Part shown: positions 21,894 to 29,039 of the stretch, piece by piece
How the letters are laid out: each line of letters starts with the position of its first letter
Numbering within the stretch: the first letter of the stretch is position 1
NCBI GenBank assembly: GCA_034927285.1
Contig: JAYFQF010000051.1
Coordinates: 1 to 29,039 of the forward strand
Source: JAYFQF01 sp034927285
Lineage (GTDB): Bacteria; Bacillota; Peptococcia; DRI-13; UBA5745
Direction: 5' to 3'
DNA length: 29,039 bases
The notes under the pieces: generated by a model
Told to the model about the DNA's origin: nothing
The model's database searches: none
The model's input: the letters and a program-made list of their open reading frames with translations, nothing else
Position numbers and translations under genes: made by a program

Positions 21894-23441
21894 ATGTTTG
21901 ACATCAAATCCTATTATCCCGCGTATTCGGTCCGGGAGGCGCTGCTTCTGGCCAAAAAGCATGAGGGGGCCAGATTTATTGCCGGAGGTACGGATCTTTT
22001 GATTAAGCTCCGGGAAGGAAAGTTTTCCGACGCTCTGCTGATCGGCGTCGGCGGCATCCCGGAGCTGTCGGAAATCGCCCTGGATACGGTAAACGGCCGG
22101 GAGAGGGTTCTTTCCATCGGCCCCTTATGTACCTTTGCCCGGCTGGCGGCGGATCCTTTGATCGAAAGCTGCGCGCCTATGCTGGGGCGGGCCGTGGATC
22201 AGGCCGGCGGCCCTCTGCTGCGCAATGTGGGGACCATCGGCGGCAATGTCTGGAACGGAGCCACCAGCGCCGATTCCGCCGCCAGCCTTTTTGCCCTGAA
22301 CGCCCGGCTGGTGCTGGCGTCCCTGCCGGAAGGAGAAGCCGGCAGGGGGGGGGATACGGTTGATGAGGAAATCTCCATCCATGATTTCTACCGGGGCCCC
22401 GGCCGGGTAGCGCTGAAACCCGGTCAGCTCTTAACCGAAATCCGTATCTATCCTGAGGATTATGAAGGCTATTTCGGCCATTACACCAAATACTCCATGC
22501 GCAACGCCATGGACATCGCTACTTTAGGCTGCGCCGTCTGGTGCCGCTTCAGCCGGGACCTGAAATTGGTGGAGGACGTAAGGCTGGCCTACGGCGTGGC
22601 GGGACCCGTCCCCCTGCGCTGCCGGCTGGCGGAAAAGGCTCTGGCGGGACTTCCCGCCACGGAAGAGACCTTCCGGCTTTTGGGGAGCCGGGCCCTGGAA
22701 GAAATCAACCCCCGGGATTCCTGGCGGGCCTCACGGGAATTCCGGCTGCGGCTGGCGGAAGAGCTGGCTTACCGGGGAATTGCCCAGGCCTATGCTCAAG
22801 CCCGGGAAGCAAAGGAAAACGGCGATCCCAAGACCCGGCGGGAGCCGCCGGAGCATAAAAACAGCCTGACCGCCGCCTTGGGGGAGCTGCCTTTGGAAAG
22901 GGAGCTGCCCGGCGGCAAATATTGGGTTCTGCACTGTACCGTAAACGGCAAGCCCGTGGAAAAAGCCGTGGAGTACCGGGAATCCCTGGCGGATTTTTTG
23001 CGAAACCAGTTGGGGCTCACCAGCGTAAAAAAAGGCTGCGACGTCGGCGAATGCGGCGCCTGTACGGTCTTAGTGGACGGCGTCTCCCTGGACTCCTGTA
23101 TCTATTTGGCCTGCTGGGCCGAGGGCAGGCATATCCTGACCGTGGAAGGCCTTACCGGGGCCGACGGCGAGCTGTCGGCCGTCCAGCAGGCCTTTATCGA
23201 CGAAGCTGCGGTACAGTGCGGCTTTTGTACGCCGGGGCTGATTATGACCGCTACGGAAATCGTGGACAGCGGCCGCAAGTACACCCGGGAGGAACTGCGC
23301 CGCCTGATTTCCGGCCACCTCTGCCGCTGCACCGGCTATCAGAACATCTTAAACGCCGTGGAAAAGGTGGCGGGGGCAAGGGAACCGGAGGAAGGGGAGC
23401 CCAGGATTATCCTGGCTTCGCAAACGGAGGCGGGGGAATGA
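21894..23441 (+). CDS. xdhBC: Fused XdhB-XdhC: FAD-binding plus [2Fe-2S] subunit of xanthine dehydrogenase
   Basis: This 515-residue protein combines two subunits that are separate in E. coli. Residues 1 to about 305 are the FAD subunit (XdhB/CoxM type), with IAGGTDLLIKL (29-39), RNVGTIGGNVWNGATSADSA (110-129) and the C-terminal SWRASREFRLRLAEEL. A charged linker (about 306-340) follows. The iron-sulfur subunit (XdhC/CoxS type) then has all eight cysteines: Cys382, 387, 390 and 402 for the plant-type cluster, and Cys442, 445, 477 and 479 for the second cluster. The order FAD then Fe-S is opposite to the Fe-S then FAD order of R. capsulatus XdhA and eukaryotic enzymes, and equals a join of E. 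coli-order xdhB and xdhC. The start ATG has AAGGAG upstream. A run of nine G (22345-22353) lies in codons 150-153. Confidence 0.92.
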   Translation: MFDIKSYYPAYSVREALLLAKKHEGARFIAGGTDLLIKLREGKFSDALLIGVGGIPELSEIALDTVNGRERVLSIGPLCTFARLAADPLIESCAPMLGRAVDQAGGPLLRNVGTIGGNVWNGATSADSAASLFALNARLVLASLPEGEAGRGGDTVDEEISIHDFYRGPGRVALKPGQLLTEIRIYPEDYEGYFGHYTKYSMRNAMDIATLGCAVWCRFSRDLKLVEDVRLAYGVAGPVPLRCRLAEKALAGLPATEETFRLLGSRALEEINPRDSWRASREFRLRLAEELAYRGIAQAYAQAREAKENGDPKTRREPPEHKNSLTAALGELPLERELPGGKYWVLHCTVNGKPVEKAVEYRESLADFLRNQLGLTSVKKGCDVGECGACTVLVDGVSLDSCIYLACWAEGRHILTVEGLTGADGELSAVQQAFIDEAAVQCGFCTPGLIMTATEIVDSGRKYTREELRRLISGHLCRCTGYQNILNAVEKVAGAREPEEGEPRIILASQTEAGE

Positions 23442-24223
23442 TTCCGGGTGAGGAAAAGGGCCCAAGGCCGGGGACGGTGCTGATTACCGGAGGTTCCAGG
23501 GGGCTTGGCGCGGCCATGAGCCGCAGCTTTTACCGGGCCGGCTGGAATGTGGCGATAAATTACTGCCAAAATGACAAGGCGGCAAGGGAGCTTTTGGCGG
23601 GTCTGACAAAGGACTGCGCCGGGGAAGAGGTTTTTCCGCTTAACCGGGCCGCCTTGTACCGGGCGGACGTCTCCCGGGAGGGGCAGGCCGGGGAGATGAT
23701 GAAGGCGGTGAGGCAGGAACTTGGGCCTGTTTATTGCCTGATTAATAACGCCGGGATCGCTCAGCAAAAACTGTTTACCGACCTGACGGAAGCGGAATGG
23801 GACCGGATGTTTGACGTGCATGTGAAAGGGGCCTTTCATTGCTGCCAGGCGGTACTGCCGGAAATGATCCGGGCCAAAGCCGGCTGCATCATTAATATTT
23901 CCTCGATGTGGGGTCAGACCGGCGGCTCCTGCGAGGTCCATTATTCCGCCGCCAAGGCGGCCCTGATCGGGCTGACCAAGGCCCTGGCCAAAGAACTGGG
24001 GCCTTCCGGCATCCGGGTGAACTGCATTGCCCCGGGGTTGATGGACACGGAGATGAACGCCGCCCTCAGGGGCCGGGAGCTGGAAGCCGCGGTGGAGGAG
24101 ATCCCCCTGGGCCGCCCCGGCCGGCCGGAGGAAGCGGCGGCGCTGGCCCTTTATCTGGCAGGTCCGGAAGCGGCATATCTTACCGGCCAGGTGATCGGCC
24201 TGAACGGCGGTATGGTTATTTAA
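23438..24223 (+). CDS. Short-chain dehydrogenase/reductase (FabG-like SDR)
   Basis: This 261-residue classical SDR has the cofactor motif TGGSRGLG (17-24), Asp77 (RADVS), NNAG (103-106), and the catalytic Ser155, Tyr169 and Lys173 (YSAAK), with a Rossmann fold throughout. The Arg after Gly-Ser in the glycine motif suggests NADP(H). Its ATG overlaps the stop of the fused xdh gene as ATGA, so it is translated with the xanthine dehydrogenase subunits. A much longer frame from 22922 is only a read-through in another frame of the upstream gene. FabG-like sequence does not fix the substrate, and an SDR is not a standard part of a xanthine dehydrogenase operon. It could act on a purine catabolite or be an independent carbonyl reductase. 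Confidence 0.92.
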   Translation: MIPGEEKGPRPGTVLITGGSRGLGAAMSRSFYRAGWNVAINYCQNDKAARELLAGLTKDCAGEEVFPLNRAALYRADVSREGQAGEMMKAVRQELGPVYCLINNAGIAQQKLFTDLTEAEWDRMFDVHVKGAFHCCQAVLPEMIRAKAGCIINISSMWGQTGGSCEVHYSAAKAALIGLTKALAKELGPSGIRVNCIAPGLMDTEMNAALRGRELEAAVEEIPLGRPGRPEEAAALALYLAGPEAAYLTGQVIGLNGGMVI

Positions 24224-24319
24224 ACGGCGGTATGGCTCCCAACTGTGGACAAGAGTCCGCCGGCGGGAGCCATCCGGGTATCTCCGGGGAAAAAAGGGGA
24301 GAAATGCCGAATTTTCCTA

Positions 24320-24348
24320 TTGAAACCGCCGGCGATTCAGCATAAAAT
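24320..24348 (+). promoter_or_regulatory. Sigma-A promoter of xpt
   Basis: TTGAAA (24320-24325), a 17-base spacer and TAAAAT (24343-24348) form a good vegetative promoter about 44 bases before the xpt start. The leader would be only about 37 bases, too short for a purine riboswitch. Confidence 0.7.
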
Positions 24349-24391
24349 AAATCTATTATTTTTAGAATAACTTAGGGCAAGGAGAAAGGTT

Positions 24392-24988
24392 ATGGAGCTT
24401 TTAAAGCAGAGAATCCTGACGGAGGGCCGGGTAAAAGCCGGGAATATTTTAAAGGTGGACAGCTTTTTGAACCATCAGATGGATATCGGACTTTTTAATG
24501 AGATCGGAAAAGAGTTCCGGCGGCTTTACGATAAGGACAATGTGACAAAGATCCTGACACTGGAAGCTTCCGGCATCGGCCTGGCCGTAATCGCCGCCCA
24601 GCATTTTGATAACTGTCCGGTGATTTTTGCCAAAAAAACCAAATCAAAAAACTTAGACGGCGAACTGTATCTCTCACAGGTCACCTCTTTTACCAGAGGA
24701 ACCACCTTTGATATCCAGGTAGCCAGGCGTTTCCTTTCCCCCAAAGACCGGGTGCTGATCATTGACGATTTTCTGGCCACCGGGGCGGCCCTGATCGGAT
24801 TGACCGACATCGTGGGGCAGTCCGGCGCTACCCTGGTGGGCTGCGGCATCATCATTGAAAAAGGGTTTCAGGAAGGCGGCAAGCTTTTGCGCAGCCGGGG
24901 GGTCAGGGTGGAATCCCTGGCCGTCATCAAGGAGTTCGACGGCGATCATGTGGTCTTTGACGAAGGCCCCGCCGGCGGCATCGTCTGA
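24392..24988 (+). CDS. xpt: Xanthine phosphoribosyltransferase
   Basis: This 198-residue cytoplasmic enzyme converts xanthine and PRPP to XMP (purine salvage). The length and sequence match the Firmicutes Xpt family: MELLKQRILTEGRVKAGNILKVDSFLNHQMD at the start, TLEASGIGLA, FAKKTKS, and the PRPP-binding loop VLIIDDFLATGAAL, followed by the CGIIIEKGFQEGG segment. AAGGAGAAAGG precedes the start. It has its own promoter and lies 70 bases before the IMP dehydrogenase gene. Next to xanthine dehydrogenase it suggests that xanthine is either produced or consumed by the cluster. No guanine/xanthine riboswitch is visible upstream, although xpt genes in Bacillus commonly have one. Confidence 0.95.
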   Translation: MELLKQRILTEGRVKAGNILKVDSFLNHQMDIGLFNEIGKEFRRLYDKDNVTKILTLEASGIGLAVIAAQHFDNCPVIFAKKTKSKNLDGELYLSQVTSFTRGTTFDIQVARRFLSPKDRVLIIDDFLATGAALIGLTDIVGQSGATLVGCGIIIEKGFQEGGKLLRSRGVRVESLAVIKEFDGDHVVFDEGPAGGIV

Positions 24989-25058
24989 GAAATATTCGCT
25001 TTTATCCGCGCCGCGGGCACAGACACTTTATTACCATACTATTTGAAGGAGGAAGACC

Positions 25059-26564
25059 ATGGCCTATTTTTTTGAAGAACCGTCCCGCACCTTTGGAGAA
25101 TATCTCCTGGTGCCCGGCTACTCGTCCAAAGAATGTATCCCGGCCAATGTTTCCCTGAGCACGCCTTTGGTGAAATTCTCCGAAGGCCAGGAACCCGGGT
25201 TGAAGATGAATATCCCCTTGTGTTCGGCCATCATGCAGTCCGTATCCGACGACAAGATGGCCATTGCTCTGGCCAAGGAAGGCGGCCTGTCTTTTATTTA
25301 CGGCTCTCAATCCGTAGAAGACGAAGCCAAAATGGTGGCCAGAGTGAAAAGCTATAAAGCCGGCTTTGTGCCCAGCGATTCCAATATCACGCCGGAGAGC
25401 ACCCTGGCCGACGTGATTGACCTGAAGGCCCGCACCGGGCATTCCACCATGGCCGTCACCTCCGACGGCACCCCCAACGGCAAGCTGGTGGGCATCGTCA
25501 CCAGCCGGGATTACCGGGTCAGCCGCATGTCGCCGGATACCAGGGTAAAGGAATTCATGACCAGGTTTGAAGACCTGATCTGGGCGCCGGATACCACCTC
25601 CTTAAGCGAGGCCAACGATATCATCTGGGAGCATAAGCTGAACGCTCTGCCTTTGGTGGACAGCGATCAGCGCCTGAAGTATATCGTGTTCCGCAAAGAC
25701 TACGATTCCCACAAGGAAAACGCCAACGAGCTTTTGGACCGCCATAAGCGCTATATGGTGGGCGCCGGCATTAATACCCGGGATTATATGGAGCGGGTGC
25801 CGGCACTGGCGGAGGCCGGCGCGGATATCCTCTGCATCGACTCATCCGAAGGCTTCACTGAATGGCAGGCCGTGGCCCTGGACTGGATCCGGAAAAAATA
25901 CGGAGACAGCGTAAAGGTGGGGGCCGGAAACGTGGTGGACAAAGAAGGCTTTCTCTTTTTGGCCCGGGCCGGGGCGGATTTTGTCAAAGTCGGCATCGGC
26001 GGCGGCTCCATCTGCATCACCCGGGAACAAAAGGGCATTGGCCGCGGGCAGGCTACGGCCCTGATCGACGTGGCCCGGGCCCGGCAGGAATATTTCGAGG
26101 AAACCGGTATCTATGTGCCGATCTGCTCCGACGGCGGCATCGTCCATGACTACCACATGACCCTGGCTTTAGCCATGGGCGCGGATTTTATCATGCTGGG
26201 CCGCTATTTTGCCCGCTTCGACGAAAGCCCGACAAATAAAGTCATGATCGGCGGCAGCTACATGAAGGAATATTGGGGCGAGGGCTCCAACCGGGCCCGG
26301 AACTGGCAGCGCTACGATCTGGGGGGCGACCAGCAGGTGTCCTTTGCGGACGGGGGGGACTCTTACGTTCCTGACGCCGGCCGCCTGAAGGACAATGTGG
26401 CCGTATCCCTGAATAAGATGCGTTCCACCATGTGCAACTGCGGCGTACTGACCATTGCCGCTCTGCAGAAAAGCGCCAAGATTAATCTGGTTTCCTCCAC
26501 CAGTATCGTGGAAGGCGGTTACCACGACGTGGTCTTGAAGGATAATAAGCAGGCAAATTTCTGA
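25059..26564 (+). CDS. guaB: Divergent IMP dehydrogenase with CBS domains
   Basis: This 501-residue protein has the IMPDH (beta/alpha)8 barrel interrupted by two CBS domains at about residues 105-215 (HSTMAVTSDG, VGIVTSRDYRVSRM, LPLVDSDQRLKYIVFRKD). The catalytic Cys319 is in KVGIGGGSICITREQKGIGRGQ, the phosphate-binding SDGGI is at 357-361, MLGRYF follows, and the mobile flap keeps the Arg418-Tyr419 pair. It would oxidise IMP to XMP with NAD. It departs from the common GuaB: ICITREQKGIGRGQ instead of ICTTR with GVGVPQ, an unusual segment EYWGEGSNRARNWQRY, and a C-terminal part rich in RSTMCNCG. I recall this variant from gut Clostridia. A strong GAAGGAGG site precedes the start. Confidence 0.9.
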   Translation: MAYFFEEPSRTFGEYLLVPGYSSKECIPANVSLSTPLVKFSEGQEPGLKMNIPLCSAIMQSVSDDKMAIALAKEGGLSFIYGSQSVEDEAKMVARVKSYKAGFVPSDSNITPESTLADVIDLKARTGHSTMAVTSDGTPNGKLVGIVTSRDYRVSRMSPDTRVKEFMTRFEDLIWAPDTTSLSEANDIIWEHKLNALPLVDSDQRLKYIVFRKDYDSHKENANELLDRHKRYMVGAGINTRDYMERVPALAEAGADILCIDSSEGFTEWQAVALDWIRKKYGDSVKVGAGNVVDKEGFLFLARAGADFVKVGIGGGSICITREQKGIGRGQATALIDVARARQEYFEETGIYVPICSDGGIVHDYHMTLALAMGADFIMLGRYFARFDESPTNKVMIGGSYMKEYWGEGSNRARNWQRYDLGGDQQVSFADGGDSYVPDAGRLKDNVAVSLNKMRSTMCNCGVLTIAALQKSAKINLVSSTSIVEGGYHDVVLKDNKQANF

Positions 26565-26587
26565 AACTGCCGGCCATAGGCGGTGTG

Positions 26588-26616
26588 GGGCGCGGTAAAG
26601 GCGCCCTTACTTTACT
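26588..26616 (+). terminator. Probable terminator after guaB
   Basis: GGGCGC (26588-26593) and GCGCCC (26601-26606) form a 6-bp GC stem with a 7-base loop, followed by the T-rich TTACTTTAC. It is modest but well placed 24 bases after the guaB stop. Confidence 0.5.
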
Positions 26617-26650
26617 AATTAAGATAAGTTATTGATAAAATATGGAATTG

Positions 26651-26683
26651 GCCCTTGACCCCCACCGGTTAAGGGCTTATAAT
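26651..26683 (+). promoter_or_regulatory. Sigma-A promoter with an operator-like inverted repeat in its spacer
   Basis: TTGACC (26655-26660), exactly 17 bases, and TATAAT (26678-26683) make a strong promoter for the Crp/Fnr-type gene. GCCCTTGACC (26651-26660) and GGTTAAGGGC (26667-26676) are a 9-of-10 inverted repeat with a 6-base spacer. This covers the -35 box and spacer and has the 5-N6-5 layout of Crp-family operators. Confidence 0.7.
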
Positions 26684-26763
26684 TTAGGCAAATAATGTAT
26701 CAAATGAGACAAAAATAACCCGTCAGTCATCCCCGAGAAAGATTCGGGAGGGAAAGGGGAAAG

Positions 26764-27387
26764 ATGAAGCTGCTGGAAATGCAGGAAATCCGGGAGTCCA
26801 TGGCCCAAAATTTTCTTTTCGCCTCCTATGGACAGGACCCGGCCTTTCTGGAAATCCTGGGCCGGGGCAGTCTGGTAACGGCCCTCAAGCACCAGGCCGT
26901 GGAGGGCTCCCACTTGGGCCTGGTGATCAGCGGCTCCGTGGCCGTAGTGACCGGCGGCGTAGTGGTAAATCTGATCGCTGCCGGCGGGCTTTTCCGGGCG
27001 GCTACGGTTTTTGGCGCCGGCCGGCCTACGGAAGTCCAGGCCCGGCAGGCTTCCCGGCTTTTACTGCTTTCGCCGGGGCTTTTGCTGGAACTCTTCGAAG
27101 CCTATCCCGGTTTCCTGACGGCATATCTTCGCTTTTTGGCGGACCGGATCGAGTTTTTGAGCGAAAGAATCAAAACCCTGACGGCAGGCAGCGCCGAGGA
27201 GCGGCTCTACCTTTATCTGAAGGATTGGGCCCAGAGCGCCGGCGGCGGCGAACTGCGGCTTGCCATGAAGGGGGAGGAGCTGGCCAAATCCCTGAACATG
27301 GGCAGAGCCTCTCTCTATAGGGCTTTTGAGCAACTGGAAGAGCAGGGCAGGATCCGCCGTCAGGGCCGCAGCGTCCGGCTGCTTTGA
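26764..27387 (+). CDS. Crp/Fnr-family transcriptional regulator
   Basis: This 207-residue protein has an N-terminal cyclic-nucleotide-binding-like beta-roll (about 20-115: LVISGSVAVVTGGVVVNLIAAGGLFRAATVFG). A long dimerisation helix follows (about 118-150, LADRIEFLSERIKTLT), then a C-terminal winged helix-turn-helix (KGEELAKSLNMGRASLYRAFEQLEEQGRIRRQG). No cysteine cluster of the Fnr type is present, and the cAMP-contacting RxS motif is not seen, so the ligand is unknown. The start has GGGAGGGAAAGGGG upstream. The gene sits between the purine module and an ABC importer on the same strand and may regulate either. The inverted repeat in its own promoter suggests autorepression. Confidence 0.9.
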   Translation: MKLLEMQEIRESMAQNFLFASYGQDPAFLEILGRGSLVTALKHQAVEGSHLGLVISGSVAVVTGGVVVNLIAAGGLFRAATVFGAGRPTEVQARQASRLLLLSPGLLLELFEAYPGFLTAYLRFLADRIEFLSERIKTLTAGSAEERLYLYLKDWAQSAGGGELRLAMKGEELAKSLNMGRASLYRAFEQLEEQGRIRRQGRSVRLL

Positions 27388-27469
27388 AAAATACTGGCTT
27401 TACTGTACCGGGGACAAAGAAAATATTACGCTAAGGGGAGGCGCTGCCTCCAGGAAAGGATGATACACC

Positions 27470-28552
27470 ATGACAAAAAAACAAAACAGACCTTATCTCA
27501 TGAAGCTGCTCAGCCTGGCTTTGGTTTTGCTCTTTGTTTTCTCCCTGGCCGCCTGCAGTAACGGCAACGGCGGCCAGCCGGCGGAAAACCAGGGGGATAA
27601 CCAATCTGCGGAAAACGGACAGCAGGAACCTGACGAAGGGCAGGAGGAGGCGGAGCGCCCTGTGGTCCGGGTAGCTACGCTGAAAGGACCTACGGGCATG
27701 GCCATGGCGAAAATGATGGAAGACGACTCCCAGGGCGCCGGCAAAAACGATTATGAGTTCACCGTCTTAGGCGCTCCCACCGACGCCGCCGCGATGATAA
27801 CCAGCGGCCAGGCGGATATCGCCGGCGTTCCCGTAAATATGGCGGCAAACCTTTACCAGAAGACCAAAGGCAAGATCAAGCTGATCAACATTAACACCTT
27901 AGGGGTTCTTTATGTGCTGGAACGGGGCGGCGAAACCATTAAATCGGTGGCCGACCTGAAAGGAAAAACCGTCTACTCCACCGGTCAGGGCTCCACTCCC
28001 GAATACGTCTTTAACTACATCCTGCAGCAAAACGGCCTGGATCCGGAAAAAGACCTGACGGTGGAATATAAAAGCGAGCATACCGAACTGGCCGCCCTTT
28101 TGGCCGCCGGCAACGCCGACGTGGCGGTGCTGCCGCAGCCTTTTGTCACTTCCGTATTGTTACAGAACCAGGATGTCCATGTGGTGCTGGATCTGACTGC
28201 GGAATGGGAAAAGGTAGCCGGTTCCGATAAGCCCCTGGCCATGGGCGCGGCTATCGTCAGCAGCGGATTTCTGGAAAACAACCCCGGGGCTGTGGCGGAT
28301 TTCCTGACGGAACTGGCGGCTTCCACCGCTTTTGCCAATGAAAACCCGGAAGAGGCTTCCACTTTGATTGAGAAGTATGATATCATGAAGGCAGCCGTAG
28401 CAAAACAGGCCATCCCCAAGTGCAATATGGTATTTATGAGCGGAGAAGAGATGAAGGCCGGCGTGGAAAGCTTCCTGCAGGTAATGTATGACGCGGATCC
28501 CGTCTCCGTGGGAGGAAAGTTACCGGATGACGGATTCTACTACAGCAAGTAG
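27470..28552 (+). CDS. ABC transporter substrate-binding lipoprotein, NMT1/SsuA type
   Basis: This 360-residue protein has a long lipoprotein signal (membrane stretch LLSLALVLLFVFSLAAC, lipidated Cys at about 29). A low-complexity linker rich in Asn, Gln and Glu follows, then a periplasmic-binding fold of the NMT1/SsuA/ThiY group (VATLKGPTGMAMAKMM, ITSGQADIAGVPVNMAANL, LKGKTVYSTGQGSTPEYVFNYIL, NADVAVLPQPFVTSVL). Such proteins bind sulfonates, nitrate, taurine, pyrimidine precursors or other small organics, so the ligand cannot be named. AGGAAAGG lies upstream of the start. The permease gene begins inside its 3' end (26-base overlap). The Crp-type gene ends 82 bases earlier. Confidence 0.92.
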   Translation: MTKKQNRPYLMKLLSLALVLLFVFSLAACSNGNGGQPAENQGDNQSAENGQQEPDEGQEEAERPVVRVATLKGPTGMAMAKMMEDDSQGAGKNDYEFTVLGAPTDAAAMITSGQADIAGVPVNMAANLYQKTKGKIKLININTLGVLYVLERGGETIKSVADLKGKTVYSTGQGSTPEYVFNYILQQNGLDPEKDLTVEYKSEHTELAALLAAGNADVAVLPQPFVTSVLLQNQDVHVVLDLTAEWEKVAGSDKPLAMGAAIVSSGFLENNPGAVADFLTELAASTAFANENPEEASTLIEKYDIMKAAVAKQAIPKCNMVFMSGEEMKAGVESFLQVMYDADPVSVGGKLPDDGFYYSK

Positions 28553-29039
28553 AAAAGCGGAAAACCGCCAAAAGGCCCCAAAGGGCCGTCGTTTCCTGAA
28601 GGGAGCGCTGGTTTTGGCCTTCTGGCTTTTGATCTGGCATGGGATAGCTGCAGGCGTGGGCCTGCAGCTTCTTTTACCCGGCCCACTTCCGGTGTTGCGG
28701 CGCTTAGGAGAGCTTTTTACCGCGGTCCGGTTCTATCAGACCATTCTGCTGACCATGGGCAGGATTCTGCTGGGATTCTTTGCCGCGGTGCTGGCCGGGA
28801 CGCTTTTGGCCTTGCTGACCACCGGCCTGCCTTTTTTTCACCGGCTTTTTGCGCCCCTTTTGGGGACCATTAAAGCTACGCCGGTAGCCTCCTTTATTCT
28901 TTTGGCTTTGATCTGGCTCAGTTCTTCCGGAACGGTGGTGCTGTGCAGCTTTCTGATGGTGCTGCCTCTGGCCTGGTCCAATGTGGCGGCGGGCATTGAA
29001 AATGTCGATCCGCAGCTCTTGGAAATGGGACGCCTTTTC
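28527..29039 (+). CDS. ABC transporter permease, SsuC/TauC type (truncated by the window edge)
   Basis: The frame from the ATG at 28527 runs 171 codons to the window end without a stop. It follows a GGAGGAAAG site within the 3' end of the binding-protein gene. The translation has a basic N-terminus, a first helix (ALVLAFWLLIWHGIAAGVG), then LLPGPLPVLRRLGELF, TILLTMGRILLGFFAAVLAGTLLA, LLGTIKATPVASFILLALIWL, and the start of the coupling loop at the edge (DPQLLEMGRLF). This is the SsuC-type permease layout. It forms the channel for the binding protein above. The remaining part and presumably an ATPase gene lie beyond the window. Confidence 0.9.
   Translation, partial: MTDSTTASRKAENRQKAPKGRRFLKGALVLAFWLLIWHGIAAGVGLQLLLPGPLPVLRRLGELFTAVRFYQTILLTMGRILLGFFAAVLAGTLLALLTTGLPFFHRLFAPLLGTIKATPVASFILLALIWLSSSGTVVLCSFLMVLPLAWSNVAAGIENVDPQLLEMGRLF

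Noticed and set aside
22922..23437. Long N-terminal extension of the SDR gene
   Set aside because: The upstream open frame is only the shadow of the fused xdh gene in another frame. The SDR homology starts at the ATG at 23438 that overlaps the xdh stop.
24224..24391. Purine riboswitch upstream of xpt
   Set aside because: A good promoter at 24320-24348 leaves a leader of about 37 bases, and the conserved three-way-junction purine aptamer sequences are not seen. The ATGGCTCCC/GGGAGCCAT hairpin at 24232-24273 lies before the promoter.

Overview
The window looks like a chromosomal segment of an anaerobic, low-to-mid GC Gram-positive bacterium of the Clostridia type. This is inferred from strong purine-rich (AGGAGG-like) ribosome binding sites, lipoprotein-type binding proteins with LxxC lipoboxes, a Clostridia-style divergent IMP dehydrogenase, and an anaerobe-style purine dehydrogenase/xpt cluster. 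No species is claimed. Genes left of about 18.5 kb look moderate in GC, while those right of about 19.5 kb are visibly richer in GC.

Region 1 (1-9.4 kb, minus strand, read right to left) is one long operon-like run. It holds a complete peptide-type ABC importer (two permeases, two ATPases, one lipoprotein binding protein), an AstE/AspA-family zinc deacylase, a PLP trans-sulfuration-family lyase, an EamA/DMT exporter and the start of another gene cut by the window edge. A LysR regulator is divergent at 9461. Together these suggest import of an acylated or peptidic amino-acid compound, its hydrolysis, C-S lysis or gamma-elimination, and export of a product. The 548-nt divergent region holds a perfect 24-nt palindrome and two sets of direct repeats.

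Region 2 (10.4-11.8 kb) has a shared hairpin terminator and a small secreted protein with LTxxQ-like motifs and a recent 270-bp internal duplication. An intergenic region follows with two matching 13-nt palindromes (GAAATTWAATTTC).

Region 3 (11.8-18.7 kb, plus strand) is a seven-gene operon: carbohydrate/glycerophosphate-type ABC binding protein, GpdQ-like metallophosphodiesterase, RpiR regulator, NagD-like HAD phosphatase, two permeases, ATPase, then a strong terminator. The two phosphatases inside the transporter operon suggest uptake and stepwise dephosphorylation of a phosphodiester. This is the best candidate in the window for an undescribed catabolic system.

Region 4 (18.7-19.57 kb) is about 1 kb without a convincing gene but rich in repeats and hairpins.

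Region 5 (19.57-26.6 kb, plus strand) is a purine module: xdhA, a fused xdhB-xdhC, an SDR reductase, xpt and a divergent guaB. Region 6 (26.6 kb to the end) is a Crp/Fnr-type regulator with an operator-like repeat inside its promoter, followed by the binding protein and a truncated permease of an NMT1/SsuA-type ABC importer.
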